DNA from: Streptomyces sp. CA-278952
GTDB taxonomy: Bacteria; Actinomycetota; Actinomycetes; Streptomycetales; Streptomycetaceae
Direction: 5' to 3'
Length of the DNA: 64,000 bases
NCBI RefSeq assembly: GCF_028747205.1
Contig: NZ_CP112880.1
Span: 6,793,501 to 6,857,500, forward strand
The translations under genes were made by a program, and so were the position numbers. The notes under the pieces were generated by a model. The model ran no database searches. It saw only the letters and a list, made by a program, of their open reading frames with translations, and was not told the DNA's origin. This document shows positions 8,719 through 16,929 of the stretch, piece after piece; position 1 is the first letter of the stretch; every line of letters starts with the position of its first letter.

Positions 8719-9683
8719 GCCACGGGTTCCTTGTCGTCGGCGGTGCGGGAGGACGGGCGGGCAGGGGCGGCCGTGCGCAGCGCGCTCCACGTACCGCACG
8801 CCACCGCCGCGAGGAGGAGTCCGGCGGCGGCCAGCGTGGCCCCGTCCGGGTGGATCAGCGGCTGGCCCCGGAGCGCCTGCCAGGTGATGAGCGCGACGAG
8901 CGCCGCGTAGCCGGCCACGGCGACCCGCAGGAGACGCAGCCGCACTCCGGCGTCGCGCAGCGGGGCGAAGCGGGGTGCGAGGAGCACCAGGACGATCACG
9001 AGGAGCGGCAGCAGTTGGAGGGCGTGCATGCCCACGAAGTGCGGGGCCCGCAGATCGCCGCCGGTCGTCGACCAGCCGGTCAGCGGCATGGCCGGGCCGC
9101 CGTCCGGTACGCCCACGGAGTGCGCGCCGACGATGTCGGCGGTGTCGAGGTTCCCCGCCGCCCGCTGGCTCTCGCTCGGCAGCGGCATCAGGAAACCGAG
9201 GGCCGCACCGGCCAGGGCGATCAGCAGCCCGCCCCGGACGGCCAGGGCCGTCGCCCGGTCGGCGAGGCGGGCGCGCAGCAGCAGGACGGCTATCACCAGG
9301 GTGGCCGCCCACAGGACGACGATGGTCACCCCCATCGCGTCCCACAGCACCGCGTCGAACGTGGTCGCGAAGTTGAAGTGGCTGCGTCGCCCTCGGACGA
9401 CCTGCACCGTGATCAGCACCATCTCGGTCAGGCTCGTCAGCACGACGACGTGCCCCGCCCACCGACCGGTCCGCCGCCCCCGGGTGAGATGGGCCAGCAT
9501 CCAGGCCAGGGTCAGGCCGTACGCGGCGAAGGACACGGCGAACTTGAACGGCTTCGCCCAGATCGGCGCCCCCACCAGGACCCGGTCGTCGACCACGAGG
9601 CCGACGGCGGAAACGAGGGCCATAACGGCCATCGCGGCGGAGAAGACGACTAAGGGGCGATGCCAGGAACGCCATGACGACAT
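8715..9683 (-). CDS. Conserved integral membrane protein of unknown function
   Basis: 322 residues with eight or nine predicted transmembrane helices. Conserved-looking polar motifs include KPFKFAVSF, RRSHFNFATTFD, LPSESQRAAGN, and PHFVGMHALQLLPLL, with several His residues in or near helices that could bind a metal or haem; this is a visual impression only. The ATG at 9683 has an AGGGGG site. It is the first gene of a two-gene unit with the ABA4-like gene, divergent from a merR gene across a 116-bp region full of inverted repeats. I do not recognise a characterised family. Confidence 0.75.
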   Translation of the reverse strand: MSSWRSWHRPLVVFSAAMAVMALVSAVGLVVDDRVLVGAPIWAKPFKFAVSFAAYGLTLAWMLAHLTRGRRTGRWAGHVVVLTSLTEMVLITVQVVRGRRSHFNFATTFDAVLWDAMGVTIVVLWAATLVIAVLLLRARLADRATALAVRGGLLIALAGAALGFLMPLPSESQRAAGNLDTADIVGAHSVGVPDGGPAMPLTGWSTTGGDLRAPHFVGMHALQLLPLLVIVLVLLAPRFAPLRDAGVRLRLLRVAVAGYAALVALITWQALRGQPLIHPDGATLAAAGLLLAAVACGTWSALRTAAPARPSSRTADDKEPVA

Positions 9684-9706
9684 GAGAGACCCCCTGTGTT
9701 GATGTG

Positions 9707-9754
9707 ACTAATAGTGGATAGCTGTACTGTCTGCTATCCGATAGAGGGACTATC
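9707..9754. promoter_or_regulatory. Operator cluster in the merR/membrane-gene divergent region
   Basis: Three adjacent inverted repeats fill this segment: ACTA-A-TAGT (9707-9715), GGATAGC-N10-GCTATCC (9716-9739) and GATAG-N5-CTATC (9740-9754). The repeated half-site is GATAG/CTATC. MerR-family proteins bind such dyads between divergent promoters, so this is the likely target of the product of the gene starting at 9800. Confidence 0.65.
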
Positions 9755-9799
9755 TATGATGAGGGCGGTTTCTGGCAAGGGCGAAAGGGCGAACACGCG

Positions 9800-10540
9800 G
9801 TGCGCATCGGTGAGTTGAGTCGCAGGTCCGGGGTCCCGGTGCCGACGATCAAGTACTACCTACGGGAAGGGCTGCTGCCCGCAGGGGAGCTGACCAGCCC
9901 GAATCAGGCCCACTACGGTGCCGGGCACGAGCGCCGACTGCGGCTGATCCGGGCGCTGCTGGATGTCGGCGGCCTCTCGCTCGCCAGCATCGGTGAGGTC
10001 CTGGAGGTCATGGACGACCCCGAACAGCCGGTGCACAAGGTGCTCGGCATCGCGGCGGACGGCGTCACCCCGGCGGGCGGGGAGGAGGCGGGGCCGGAGC
10101 TGGAGGAGGCGCGGGAGGAGGTGGCCGAGCTGCTGCTGCGGCGGGGCTGGCACGCCGACGAGCGGGGTTCCGCCGCCGAATCCCTGGCAGGGGTGCTGGC
10201 CGCGCTGCGCAGGGCCGGGCACAGCGGATACATCGCCCTGCTGGACGTCTACGCGGATGCCGCCGAGCCGCTCGCCCGCGCCGACCTCGACTACGTACAG
10301 CGGCGGGTGGCCCGCGAGGACCTGGTCGAGAGCGTCGTCGTGGGCACCGTCCTCGGCGAGGCGATGTTCGGCGCGCTGCGGAGGCTGGCGCACATCGATG
10401 TGTCCTACCGGCGCTTCGAGTCCCCGCAGAACCTCTCGGGGCCGGTCGATCCGGAAGGCCCGCACGCCATGGAGGAGGGCGCGGGCGGCGGAGGGGCGGG
10501 GGATGCCGGGGCTGGTGGCGGGGTGGAAGCGGGTGGCTGA
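9800..10540 (+). CDS. MerR family transcriptional regulator
   Basis: 246 residues with a GTG start. The N-terminal winged helix-turn-helix is clear (RIGELSRRSGVPVPTIKYYLREGLLPAGE), followed by a dimerisation coiled coil and a C-terminal alpha-helical effector region (SGYIALLDVYADAAEPLA, VESVVVGTVLGEAMFGALRRLA) resembling the ligand domains of TetR-like proteins. The last 25 residues are Gly/Ala-rich and probably disordered. It is divergent from the two membrane-protein genes and likely regulates both them and itself through the dyads at 9707-9754. No vitamin B12-binding domain is seen, so it is not a LitR/CarH photoreceptor. Confidence 0.88.
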   Translation: MRIGELSRRSGVPVPTIKYYLREGLLPAGELTSPNQAHYGAGHERRLRLIRALLDVGGLSLASIGEVLEVMDDPEQPVHKVLGIAADGVTPAGGEEAGPELEEAREEVAELLLRRGWHADERGSAAESLAGVLAALRRAGHSGYIALLDVYADAAEPLARADLDYVQRRVAREDLVESVVVGTVLGEAMFGALRRLAHIDVSYRRFESPQNLSGPVDPEGPHAMEEGAGGGGAGDAGAGGGVEAGG

Positions 10541-10705
10541 GGCGAGCCCTCCGGGCGCCTGAAGCCGCGGGCGGCCCCGGCGGACTGACCCGCGGACTGC
10601 CCCGGTGGACGGCCCGGGGGGCGGGCCGGTGGGCGGGTCCGGCGGCCCCGGCCCGGCGGGCCCACCCGCCGCACCCCGACACGGCGGACCCCGCACCCCC
10701 GAACA

Positions 10706-10749
10706 CACCGGACCCCGCCCGCCACGAGTGCGGCGAACGGGGTCCGGTG
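10706..10749. terminator. Hairpin, likely bidirectional terminator
   Basis: A perfect 12-bp inverted repeat (CACCGGACCCCG, 10706-10717, with its complement at 10738-10749) with a 20-base loop lies between two convergent genes. There is no T tract, as is usual in high-GC actinobacteria. Confidence 0.6.
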
Positions 10750-10842
10750 GTCAGCGTGCCGGGCGACCCGGGCGACCCGGGTCGGAACCCGGGGTGCGGC
10801 CGGCGGACGGCTGCGGCCCGGCGGAGGGCTCCGGGCGGGGCC

Positions 10843-10920
10843 GATGCCGGCGTCTACGCGCCCCGCCCGGATGCCGACGCCGGCATCTACACGCCCCGCC
10901 TGGATGCCGGCGTCGGCATC
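10843..10920. repeat. Imperfect direct repeat, 27-bp unit
   Basis: GATGCCGGCGTCTACGCGCC and following bases (10843-10869) recur with a few changes at 10876-10902, and the first 18 bases appear a third time at 10903-10920. The units are also near-palindromic (GATGCCGGCGTC / GACGCCGGCATC). No function is evident. Confidence 0.6.
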
Positions 10921-10941
10921 GAGGCGCCGTCCAGCGGCACC

Positions 10942-11793
10942 CTAGGCGGCGGTCGTGCCGCTCTCCTGCTCGCGCTCCACCTGCTCGTTCCACTCGCGCT
11001 TGACGGCGCGCCAGGCGTCGTCGTTCTGGCCGAGACGCCAGTAACCCGAGATCGAGAGCCGCGCCAGCGGGATCTGCCGCTCCACGCGCAGATACCGGCG
11101 GATCTCCTTCACGAAGCCCGCCTCCCCATGCACGAAGGCCTGGATCTCGCCCTCCGGGAAGTCCAGCCCCTTCACGGCGGCGGTCAGCAGCTCGCCGACG
11201 GGCCGGTCGCCACGGTGCAGCCAGGTCACGGACACGCCGTCGGGCGTAACGATCTTCTGCTCCTCGGAGGCGTCCGACACCTCCACGAAGGCGTGCACCA
11301 GGGCACCCGACGGCATCTGCTCCAGCGCCGCCGCGATCGCCGGCAGCGCGCTCTCGTCGCCGACCAGCAGGTGCCAGTCCGCCGACGCCTCGGGACCGTA
11401 ACCGCCGCCGGGGCCGAGGAAGGTCACCTGCTCGCCCACCCGGGCCCGCTGCGCCCACGGTCCCGCGAGGCCCGCGTCGCCGTGCACGACGAAGTCGACG
11501 GCCATCTCCCGGGCGACCGGGTCCCACGAGCGCACCGTGTACGTACGGGTGGTGGGCCACAGCTCGCGCGGGTACCGCTCCCGGATCGCGGCCATGTCGA
11601 ACGGGTGCGCGTAGTCCGCGCCCTCGGGTGCGAAGCACAGCTTGATGTAGTGGTCGGTGAAGCCGGAGAGGGTGAAGTCCGCGAGCCCTTCGCCGCCGAG
11701 GACCACCCGGACCATGTGCGGGGTGATCTGCTCGGTGCGCACGACCTGCGCCCCCTGAGCCGTGGGTGCCTGCCGGGCCGGCCGCTCTGCCAC
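10942..11793 (-). CDS. Siderophore-interacting protein (FAD-binding ferric-siderophore reductase)
   Basis: 283 residues. The N-terminal FAD-binding domain shows HYIKLCFAPEGADY, RTYTVRSWDPVAREMAVDFVVHGDAGLAGPWA and GEQVTFLGPGGGYGP; the C-terminal SIP/NAD(P)H-like domain follows (DWHLLVGDESALPAIAAALEQ, GEAGFVKEIRRYL, SGYWRLGQNDDAW). This family reduces ferric siderophores in the cytoplasm to release iron. The start codon is preceded within 50 bases by a good iron box, so expression should rise under iron starvation. It stands alone, with no siderophore synthesis genes nearby in this window. Confidence 0.93.
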   Translation of the reverse strand: MAERPARQAPTAQGAQVVRTEQITPHMVRVVLGGEGLADFTLSGFTDHYIKLCFAPEGADYAHPFDMAAIRERYPRELWPTTRTYTVRSWDPVAREMAVDFVVHGDAGLAGPWAQRARVGEQVTFLGPGGGYGPEASADWHLLVGDESALPAIAAALEQMPSGALVHAFVEVSDASEEQKIVTPDGVSVTWLHRGDRPVGELLTAAVKGLDFPEGEIQAFVHGEAGFVKEIRRYLRVERQIPLARLSISGYWRLGQNDDAWRAVKREWNEQVEREQESGTTAA

Positions 11794-11822
11794 GAGGTAC
11801 TCCCTGGTTCGAAAACTTGAGC

Positions 11823-11841
11823 TTAGGTATGCCTAAGTTAA
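11823..11841 (-). promoter_or_regulatory. Iron box (DmdR/IdeR operator)
   Basis: The 19-mer TTAACTTAGGCATACCTAA on the minus strand matches the actinobacterial iron box TTAGGTTAGGCTAACCTAA at 15 of 19 positions and lies about 30-48 bases upstream of the siderophore-interacting protein start. Repression by an Fe(II)-loaded DmdR/IdeR protein is expected. Confidence 0.8.
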
Positions 11842-11845
11842 CACC

Positions 11846-12769
11846 TCAGTGCTGAAGGGTGGTCAGGAGCCGCTGAAGCGCTCCGCCCAGCCCCCACTGC
11901 TCCGCCAGCGCCTCCAGGGCGGCCGGGTCGCGAGGCTCCCGGGGCAGCGCCGGGTCGAAGTCGGGAAGGGGGACGTCCCCGGCCACCCGGACCACCTTCG
12001 GCGCGACGGCGACATAGGCGCGCGACTCGTCCAGCCGCTTGCGCTGCGAGGGCGTCAGCTTCGCCTTCGGGTCGTCCACCGCCGCCATGATCCCGTCGAG
12101 GTCGCCGTACGCGTCCAGCAGCTTCGCCGCCGTCTTCTCGCCGATGCCGGGGACGCCCGGGAGCCCGTCGCTCGGGTCGCCGCGGAGCAGTGCCAGATCG
12201 ACGTAGCCCGCGCCGTCCACGCCGTACTTCTCGCGGAGCCAGGCCTCGTCGGTCACCTGGAGGGTGCCGACGCCCTTGAGCGGGTAGAGCACGCGCACCT
12301 GACGGGCGTCGTCGACCAACTGATACAGATCGCGGTCGCCGGTGACGATGTCCACCGGCCCGGTCGCCCGCCCCGTGAGGGTGCCGATGACGTCGTCCGC
12401 CTCGTACGGCGTGACGCCGACCCGGGCGATCCCGAGCGCCGCCAGCACGTCCTCGATGATCGGGACCTGCGGGGACAGCGTGTCGGGGATCTCCTCCTCG
12501 TCCGTCTGTCCGGCGGGCGTCTCCTCGGCGACCCGGTGCGCCTTGTACGTCGGGATCAGGTCGACCCGCCACTGCGGTCGCCAGTCGTTGTCCCAGCAGG
12601 CGACCAGATCGTCCGGCCGGTGGTCCTGCACCAGGCGGCCGATGAAGTCGAGGAGTCCACGCACGGCGTTCACGGGCGTGCCGTCCGGCGCGCGCACCGA
12701 ATCGGGCACCCCGAAGTAGGCGCGGAAGTAGAGGGAGGCGGTGTCGAGGAGCATCAGGCGTCGCGTCAC
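11846..12769 (-). CDS. 5'-3' exonuclease (FEN-like, PolI N-terminal domain family)
   Basis: 307 residues from the GTG at 12769 (VTRRLMLLD), though an upstream ATG at 12793 is possible. The metal-binding acidic blocks of the FEN/PolI 5' nuclease fold are present: LLDTASLYFRAYFG, ACWDNDW, YEADDVIGTL, IVTGDRDLYQLV and [14 protein letters not shown], followed by the helix-hairpin-helix GVPGIGEKTAAKLL. It should remove RNA primers or flaps during replication and repair. It is a stand-alone nuclease without a polymerase domain, as is common in actinobacteria. It is divergent from the betaine transporter operon. Confidence 0.9.
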   Translation of the reverse strand: MTRRLMLLDTASLYFRAYFGVPDSVRAPDGTPVNAVRGLLDFIGRLVQDHRPDDLVACWDNDWRPQWRVDLIPTYKAHRVAEETPAGQTDEEEIPDTLSPQVPIIEDVLAALGIARVGVTPYEADDVIGTLTGRATGPVDIVTGDRDLYQLVDDARQVRVLYPLKGVGTLQVTDEAWLREKYGVDGAGYVDLALLRGDPSDGLPGVPGIGEKTAAKLLDAYGDLDGIMAAVDDPKAKLTPSQRKRLDESRAYVAVAPKVVRVAGDVPLPDFDPALPREPRDPAALEALAEQWGLGGALQRLLTTLQH

Positions 12770-12838
12770 AGACCCGATGATGCCCCACCGCACCGACAGT
12801 CGCTCCGGGTAACCGCTTACTTCCGCTCCGTCGCAGGT

Positions 12839-12856
12839 CAGTGACCTGGGTCACTG
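12839..12856. promoter_or_regulatory. 18-bp palindrome upstream of the betaine transporter
   Basis: CAGTGACC-TG-GGTCACTG is a perfect inverted repeat in the divergent region between the exonuclease and the betaine ABC operon, about 160 bases before the ATPase start. It has the form of a dimeric regulator operator. The binding protein is unknown. Confidence 0.55.
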
Positions 12857-12960
12857 TTGTGTTTGGGCTGTGTAAGTGAGGGCAGGCGCGCCACCGGAGC
12901 GAACCACGTCGCATTTTCAACTAGTGCATGTGCCACGCGGACAGAGCCCGCACCGCTCCA

Positions 12961-12992
12961 CGGTCTGCCGGAGGGGGTGGCAGACCGTTTTT
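12961..12992 (+). terminator. Intrinsic terminator in the betaine-operon leader
   Basis: CGGTCTGCC (12961-12969), a nine-base loop, GGCAGACCG (12979-12987) and an immediate run of five T residues form a textbook intrinsic terminator. It points along the + strand and ends about 25 bases before the transporter start codon, so it sits inside the 5' leader rather than after a gene. This suggests transcription attenuation, or insulation from an upstream transcript. Confidence 0.75.
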
Positions 12993-13014
12993 CGGTTCAA
13001 CGCGTGAGGTGTAT

Positions 13015-14151
13015 GTGTCCAGGCTGCAAGCCGAACACTTGTACAAAGTCTTCGGAAGACGACCCGATGAGGCCGTGCGGAAGCTCCAGAGCGGCTCCGG
13101 CCGCGACGAGTTGCGCGCCGAGGGAACGACCGCAGCGGTGATCGACGCCTCGTTCACCGTGGAGCCGGGGCAGATCTTCGTCGTCATGGGGTTGTCCGGC
13201 TCGGGCAAGTCCACCCTGCTGCGGATGCTCAACGGTCTGCTCGACCCCACCGCGGGCCGGGTGCTCTTCGACGGCCAGGACCTGACCGCCCTGAGCCCCC
13301 GCGACCTGCGGCACGTCCGCTCCACCAAGATCAGCATGGTGTTCCAGCACTTCGCGCTCTTCCCCCACCGGAGCGTCCTGGAGAACGCCGCGTACGGCCT
13401 GGAGGTCCAGGGCGTGCCGCGCGAGGAGCGCGAGGTGCGGGCCACCGAGGCGCTGCGGATGACCGGCCTCGAAGGCTGGGAGAAGTCCTGGCCCGACGAG
13501 CTGTCCGGCGGTATGCAGCAGCGCGTGGGCCTCGCCCGCGCGTTGGCCACCGACGCCGACCTGCTGCTCATGGACGAGTCCTTCAGCGCGCTCGACCCGC
13601 TGATCCGCCGTGACATGCAGGACCAGCTGCTGGAGCTCCAGAAGCGCCTGAAGAAGACCATCGTCTTCATCACTCACGACCTCAACGAGGCCATGCGCCT
13701 GGGCGACCGGATCGCCGTCATGCGCGACGGGGAGATCGTCCAGCTCGGCACCGCCGAGGACATCCTCGTCACCCCGGCCAACGACTACGTCGCCTCCTTC
13801 ACCCAGGACGTCGACCGCTCCCGGGTGCTCACCGCGGGCGCGATCATGGCCGAGGCGCACACCGTGATGGGCACCAGGGCGGCGGACGGCAAGGAACTGC
13901 GCACCCCGCAGGACGTGCTGGCCGCGGCCCCCGCCACGGTCCCGGAGTCCACGCCGATCATCGACCTGTTCACGCCCTGCTCGCAGAGCTCGAACCCGGT
14001 CGCCGTGACCGACGCCAAGGGCAAGCTCGTCGGCGTCGTCCCCAGCTCCCGGCTGCTCGCCGTCCTCGGTGAGCCGATGACCCCGGCAGAGGCCCCCCGC
14101 GACACCGAAACCGCGGCAGCGGACGGCGCGAAGAAGGTGGCCAGTGTTTAG
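13015..14151 (+). CDS. Glycine betaine/L-proline ABC transporter ATP-binding protein
   Basis: 378 residues from GTG 13015 (VSRLQAEHLYKVFG), with GAGG a few bases upstream. It has Walker A GLSGSGKST at about 59-67, the Q-loop FQHFALFPHRSVLENAAYGLEVQG, the signature LSGGMQQR at about 163-170, Walker B LLLMDES, and H-loop FITHDLNEAMRLGDRI. A C-terminal regulatory segment (about 270-360) resembles a single degenerate CBS domain (PIIDLFTPCS, PVAVTDAKGKLVGVV), the type of domain that senses ionic strength in OpuA/ProV. It powers uptake of osmoprotectants through the fused permease encoded downstream, with which it overlaps by eight bases. Confidence 0.92.
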   Translation: MSRLQAEHLYKVFGRRPDEAVRKLQSGSGRDELRAEGTTAAVIDASFTVEPGQIFVVMGLSGSGKSTLLRMLNGLLDPTAGRVLFDGQDLTALSPRDLRHVRSTKISMVFQHFALFPHRSVLENAAYGLEVQGVPREEREVRATEALRMTGLEGWEKSWPDELSGGMQQRVGLARALATDADLLLMDESFSALDPLIRRDMQDQLLELQKRLKKTIVFITHDLNEAMRLGDRIAVMRDGEIVQLGTAEDILVTPANDYVASFTQDVDRSRVLTAGAIMAEAHTVMGTRAADGKELRTPQDVLAAAPATVPESTPIIDLFTPCSQSSNPVAVTDAKGKLVGVVPSSRLLAVLGEPMTPAEAPRDTETAAADGAKKVASV

Positions 14152-16765
14152 GCTCCCCCTCGGCGAATGGGTCGACTCCGCGGTCGACTGGCTGCAGACC
14201 CACCTCGCCTGGCTCTTCGACGCCATCAGCTCCATCGTCAGCGGCATGTTCGACGGCATAGCCGCCGTCCTGTCCGCCCCCGCACCGCTGCTGTTCGCGG
14301 GCATCGTCGCCGTCATCGCCTGGTGGCTGCGCGGCCTGCCTGCGGCACTGCTCACCTTCGTCGGGTTCGCCCTCATCGACGCCGTCGAACTGTGGGACGA
14401 AGCGATGGACACCCTCACCCTGGTGCTCGTCGCGACACTCGTCACCCTGGTCATCGCCGTGCCGCTGGGCATCTGGGCCTCCCGGTCCAGGACGGTCAGC
14501 GCGATCACCCGGCCGGTCCTGGACTTCATGCAGACCATGCCCGCCATGGTCTACCTGATCCCCGGCGTCATCTTCTTCGGCGTCGGCGTGGTCCCCGGCA
14601 TCATCGCCACCATCATCTTCGCCCTGCCCCCGGGCGTCCGGATGACCGAACTCGGCATCCGCCAGGTCGACGGCGAACTCGTCGAGGCGGCCGAGGCCTT
14701 CGGCACCACCTCGCGCAACACGCTGCTGCGCGTCCAGCTGCCGCTCGCCCTGCCCACGATCATGGCCGGGATCAACCAGGTCATCATGCTCGGCCTGTCC
14801 ATGGTCGTCATCGCGGGCATGGTCGGCGGCGGCGGCCTCGGCGGCTCCGTCTACCGCGCCATCGGCAACGTCGACGTCGGTCTCGGTTTCGAGGCGGGCA
14901 TCTCCATCGTCATCCTCGCCATGTACCTGGACCGGATGACCGGTGCGCTGGGCACCGAGGTCTCCCCGCTGGGCCGCCGCGCGGTCGCCAAGGCCCAGGC
15001 CATGGCCGAGGGCTGGAAGATCTGGACCTACCGCCCGCAGCCCCGCATCGCGGCCGTCGGCATCGTCGTCCTCGCGCTCGTCGCGGGCGGCATGAGCGTC
15101 TTCGGCGGCTCCAAGGACGACACCGCCGGCCAGGCCGCGCGGATCGGCGACGGCAAGAAGGTCAGCATCGGCTACATCCCGTGGGACGAGGGCATCGCCT
15201 CCACGTTCCTCTGGAAGGAGATGCTGGAGCAGCGCGGCTTCGAGGTCGACGTCAAGCAGTACGAGGCCGGCGCGCTGTACACCGGTATGGCCAACGGGCA
15301 GATCGACTTCCAGACCGACTCCTGGCTCCCGACCACCCACGCCAGCTACTGGGCGAAGTACAAGGACCGCCTGGAGGACCTCGGCGCGTGGTACGCCCCG
15401 ACCTCGTTGGAGCTCGCCGTCCCCGCGTACATGAAGGACGTCCAGACGATGGACGACCTCAAGGGCCGGGCGTCCGAGTTCAAGGGCCGCATCGTCGGCA
15501 TCGAGCCGAGCGCCGGCGAGATGGGCCTGCTCAAGGACAAGCTGCTGCCGGGCTACGGCCTGGACAAGGAGTACAAGCTCATCGACGGCTCGACGCCGTC
15601 CATGCTGGCCGAGCTGAAGCGCGCGTACGCCAAGAAGGAGCCGATCGTGGTTCCGCTCTGGTCGCCGCACTGGGCGTACAACGAGTACGACCTCACCAAG
15701 CTCAAGGACCCCAAGGGCCTCTGGGGCGAGGGCGACGGCGTCCACACCCTGGCGCGCAAGGGTTTCTCCGCCGAGAACCCCGTGGTCAGCAAGTGGCTCA
15801 AGGACTTCAAGATGAGCGAGAAGCAGCTCACCAGCCTTGAGGCCCAGATCCAGAAGTCCGGCTCCGGCAAGGAGCAGGAAGCCGTCCGCACCTGGCTGAA
15901 GGACAACCCGGGCGTCGCCGGCAAGTGGTCCCCGGTCCCGAAGGACGCCAAGGCCGACGGCGGCAAGGACGAGCGTGACCGTGCCGTCGAGGTCGCCTGG
16001 TTCCCCTGGGAGGAGGACATCGCCGCCACGTACCTGTGGAAGGCGGTCCTGGAGGAGCGCGGCTACAAGATCAACCTCAAGCAGTTCGAGGTCGGTCCGA
16101 TGTACGCCGCGATGTCACGCGGCCAGATCGACGTGCAGTTCGACGGCTGGCTGCCGTACACCCAGAAGAATTACTGGGACAAGTACGGCGACAAGCTGAC
16201 CGACCTCGGCTCCTGGTACGGGCCGACCTCCATCGAGGTCGCCGTCCCCGACTACGTCAAGGACGTCAAGACTCTCGACGACCTCAAGGGCAAGGGCTCC
16301 GACTTCAAGGGCCGGATCATCGGCATCGAGCCCGGCACGGCCACCATGGAGAACCTCAAGAAGAACGTCCTGCCGAGTTACGGCCTGGACAAGGAGTACG
16401 AGGTCCTCGACTCCTCCACGCCCGGCATGCTGTCGGAGCTGAAGCGCGCGTACGCCAAGAAGGAGCCCGTCGCGGTCCTGCTGTGGACCCCGCACTGGGC
16501 GTACAACGAGTACGGCATGACCAAGCTGAAGGACCCGAAGAAGGCGTTCGGTGAGGGCGACCGGCTGCACACCATCGCCTCCAAGGAGTTCCCGAAGCAG
16601 TACCCGCAGCTGACGGAGTGGTTCAAGGACTTCAAGCTCACCGAGAAGCAGCTCGGCGGCCTGGAGAACGAGATCCAGAAGCGCGGCGTGGGTCACGAGG
16701 AGGAAGCCGTGAAGGCCTGGATGGACGACAACCCGGGCATCGCGGACACCATGGCGCCCCAGTAA
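14144..16765 (+). CDS. Glycine betaine ABC permease fused to two tandem substrate-binding domains
   Basis: 873 residues. Residues 45-315 form the permease, with several membrane helices and the ATPase-contacting EAA loop (EAAEAFGTTSRNTLLRVQLPL near 181). After a last helix at about 300-318 come two OpuAC-type binding domains, about 339-595 and 614-870. Each has the aromatic cage elements (IPWDEG and WSPHWAYNEY in the first; FPWEEDI and WTPHWAYNEY in the second) and they are clearly homologous to each other. Single-domain fusions are known from OpuA; a covalent pair is unusual. The GTG start overlaps the ATPase stop by eight bases. A strong terminator follows. Both domains look intact, so both probably bind ligand. 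Confidence 0.92.
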   Translation: MFRLPLGEWVDSAVDWLQTHLAWLFDAISSIVSGMFDGIAAVLSAPAPLLFAGIVAVIAWWLRGLPAALLTFVGFALIDAVELWDEAMDTLTLVLVATLVTLVIAVPLGIWASRSRTVSAITRPVLDFMQTMPAMVYLIPGVIFFGVGVVPGIIATIIFALPPGVRMTELGIRQVDGELVEAAEAFGTTSRNTLLRVQLPLALPTIMAGINQVIMLGLSMVVIAGMVGGGGLGGSVYRAIGNVDVGLGFEAGISIVILAMYLDRMTGALGTEVSPLGRRAVAKAQAMAEGWKIWTYRPQPRIAAVGIVVLALVAGGMSVFGGSKDDTAGQAARIGDGKKVSIGYIPWDEGIASTFLWKEMLEQRGFEVDVKQYEAGALYTGMANGQIDFQTDSWLPTTHASYWAKYKDRLEDLGAWYAPTSLELAVPAYMKDVQTMDDLKGRASEFKGRIVGIEPSAGEMGLLKDKLLPGYGLDKEYKLIDGSTPSMLAELKRAYAKKEPIVVPLWSPHWAYNEYDLTKLKDPKGLWGEGDGVHTLARKGFSAENPVVSKWLKDFKMSEKQLTSLEAQIQKSGSGKEQEAVRTWLKDNPGVAGKWSPVPKDAKADGGKDERDRAVEVAWFPWEEDIAATYLWKAVLEERGYKINLKQFEVGPMYAAMSRGQIDVQFDGWLPYTQKNYWDKYGDKLTDLGSWYGPTSIEVAVPDYVKDVKTLDDLKGKGSDFKGRIIGIEPGTATMENLKKNVLPSYGLDKEYEVLDSSTPGMLSELKRAYAKKEPVAVLLWTPHWAYNEYGMTKLKDPKKAFGEGDRLHTIASKEFPKQYPQLTEWFKDFKLTEKQLGGLENEIQKRGVGHEEEAVKAWMDDNPGIADTMAPQ

Positions 16766-16797
16766 GGGCCCACGGGCACGGAAGCAGCAGGTCATGA

Positions 16798-16832
16798 GGG
16801 GTGGCCCCCGCCTTCGGGCGGGGCCACCCCTT
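16798..16832 (+). terminator. Terminator after the betaine transporter operon
   Basis: A GC-rich stem of about 14 bp (GGGGTGGCCCC... with GGCGGGGCCACCCC) closed by a TTCG tetraloop lies 33 bases after the stop codon and ends with TT. One base is bulged in the left arm. Confidence 0.85.
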
Positions 16833-16929
16833 CCGGCTGCCCGGGGGGCGTTTACCGGACGTCGTGCGCAACCATGTGCGTAAGGTGCTGGCAACCGGGA
16901 GGATGGCGGAGGCGGGAGGGAGCCGGGAC

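Larger units (their letters stand above)
10541..10941. other. 401-bp gene-free convergent intergenic region
   Basis: No credible gene is seen between the converging merR and siderophore-interacting genes. The region is extremely GC-rich and holds a strong hairpin (10706-10749) and a short imperfect direct repeat (10843-10920). Confidence 0.6.

Noticed and set aside
11805..11816. GGTTCGAAAAC resembling a tRNA T-loop
   Set aside because: No flanking stems or acceptor end can be drawn; the bases belong to the leader of the siderophore-interacting gene.
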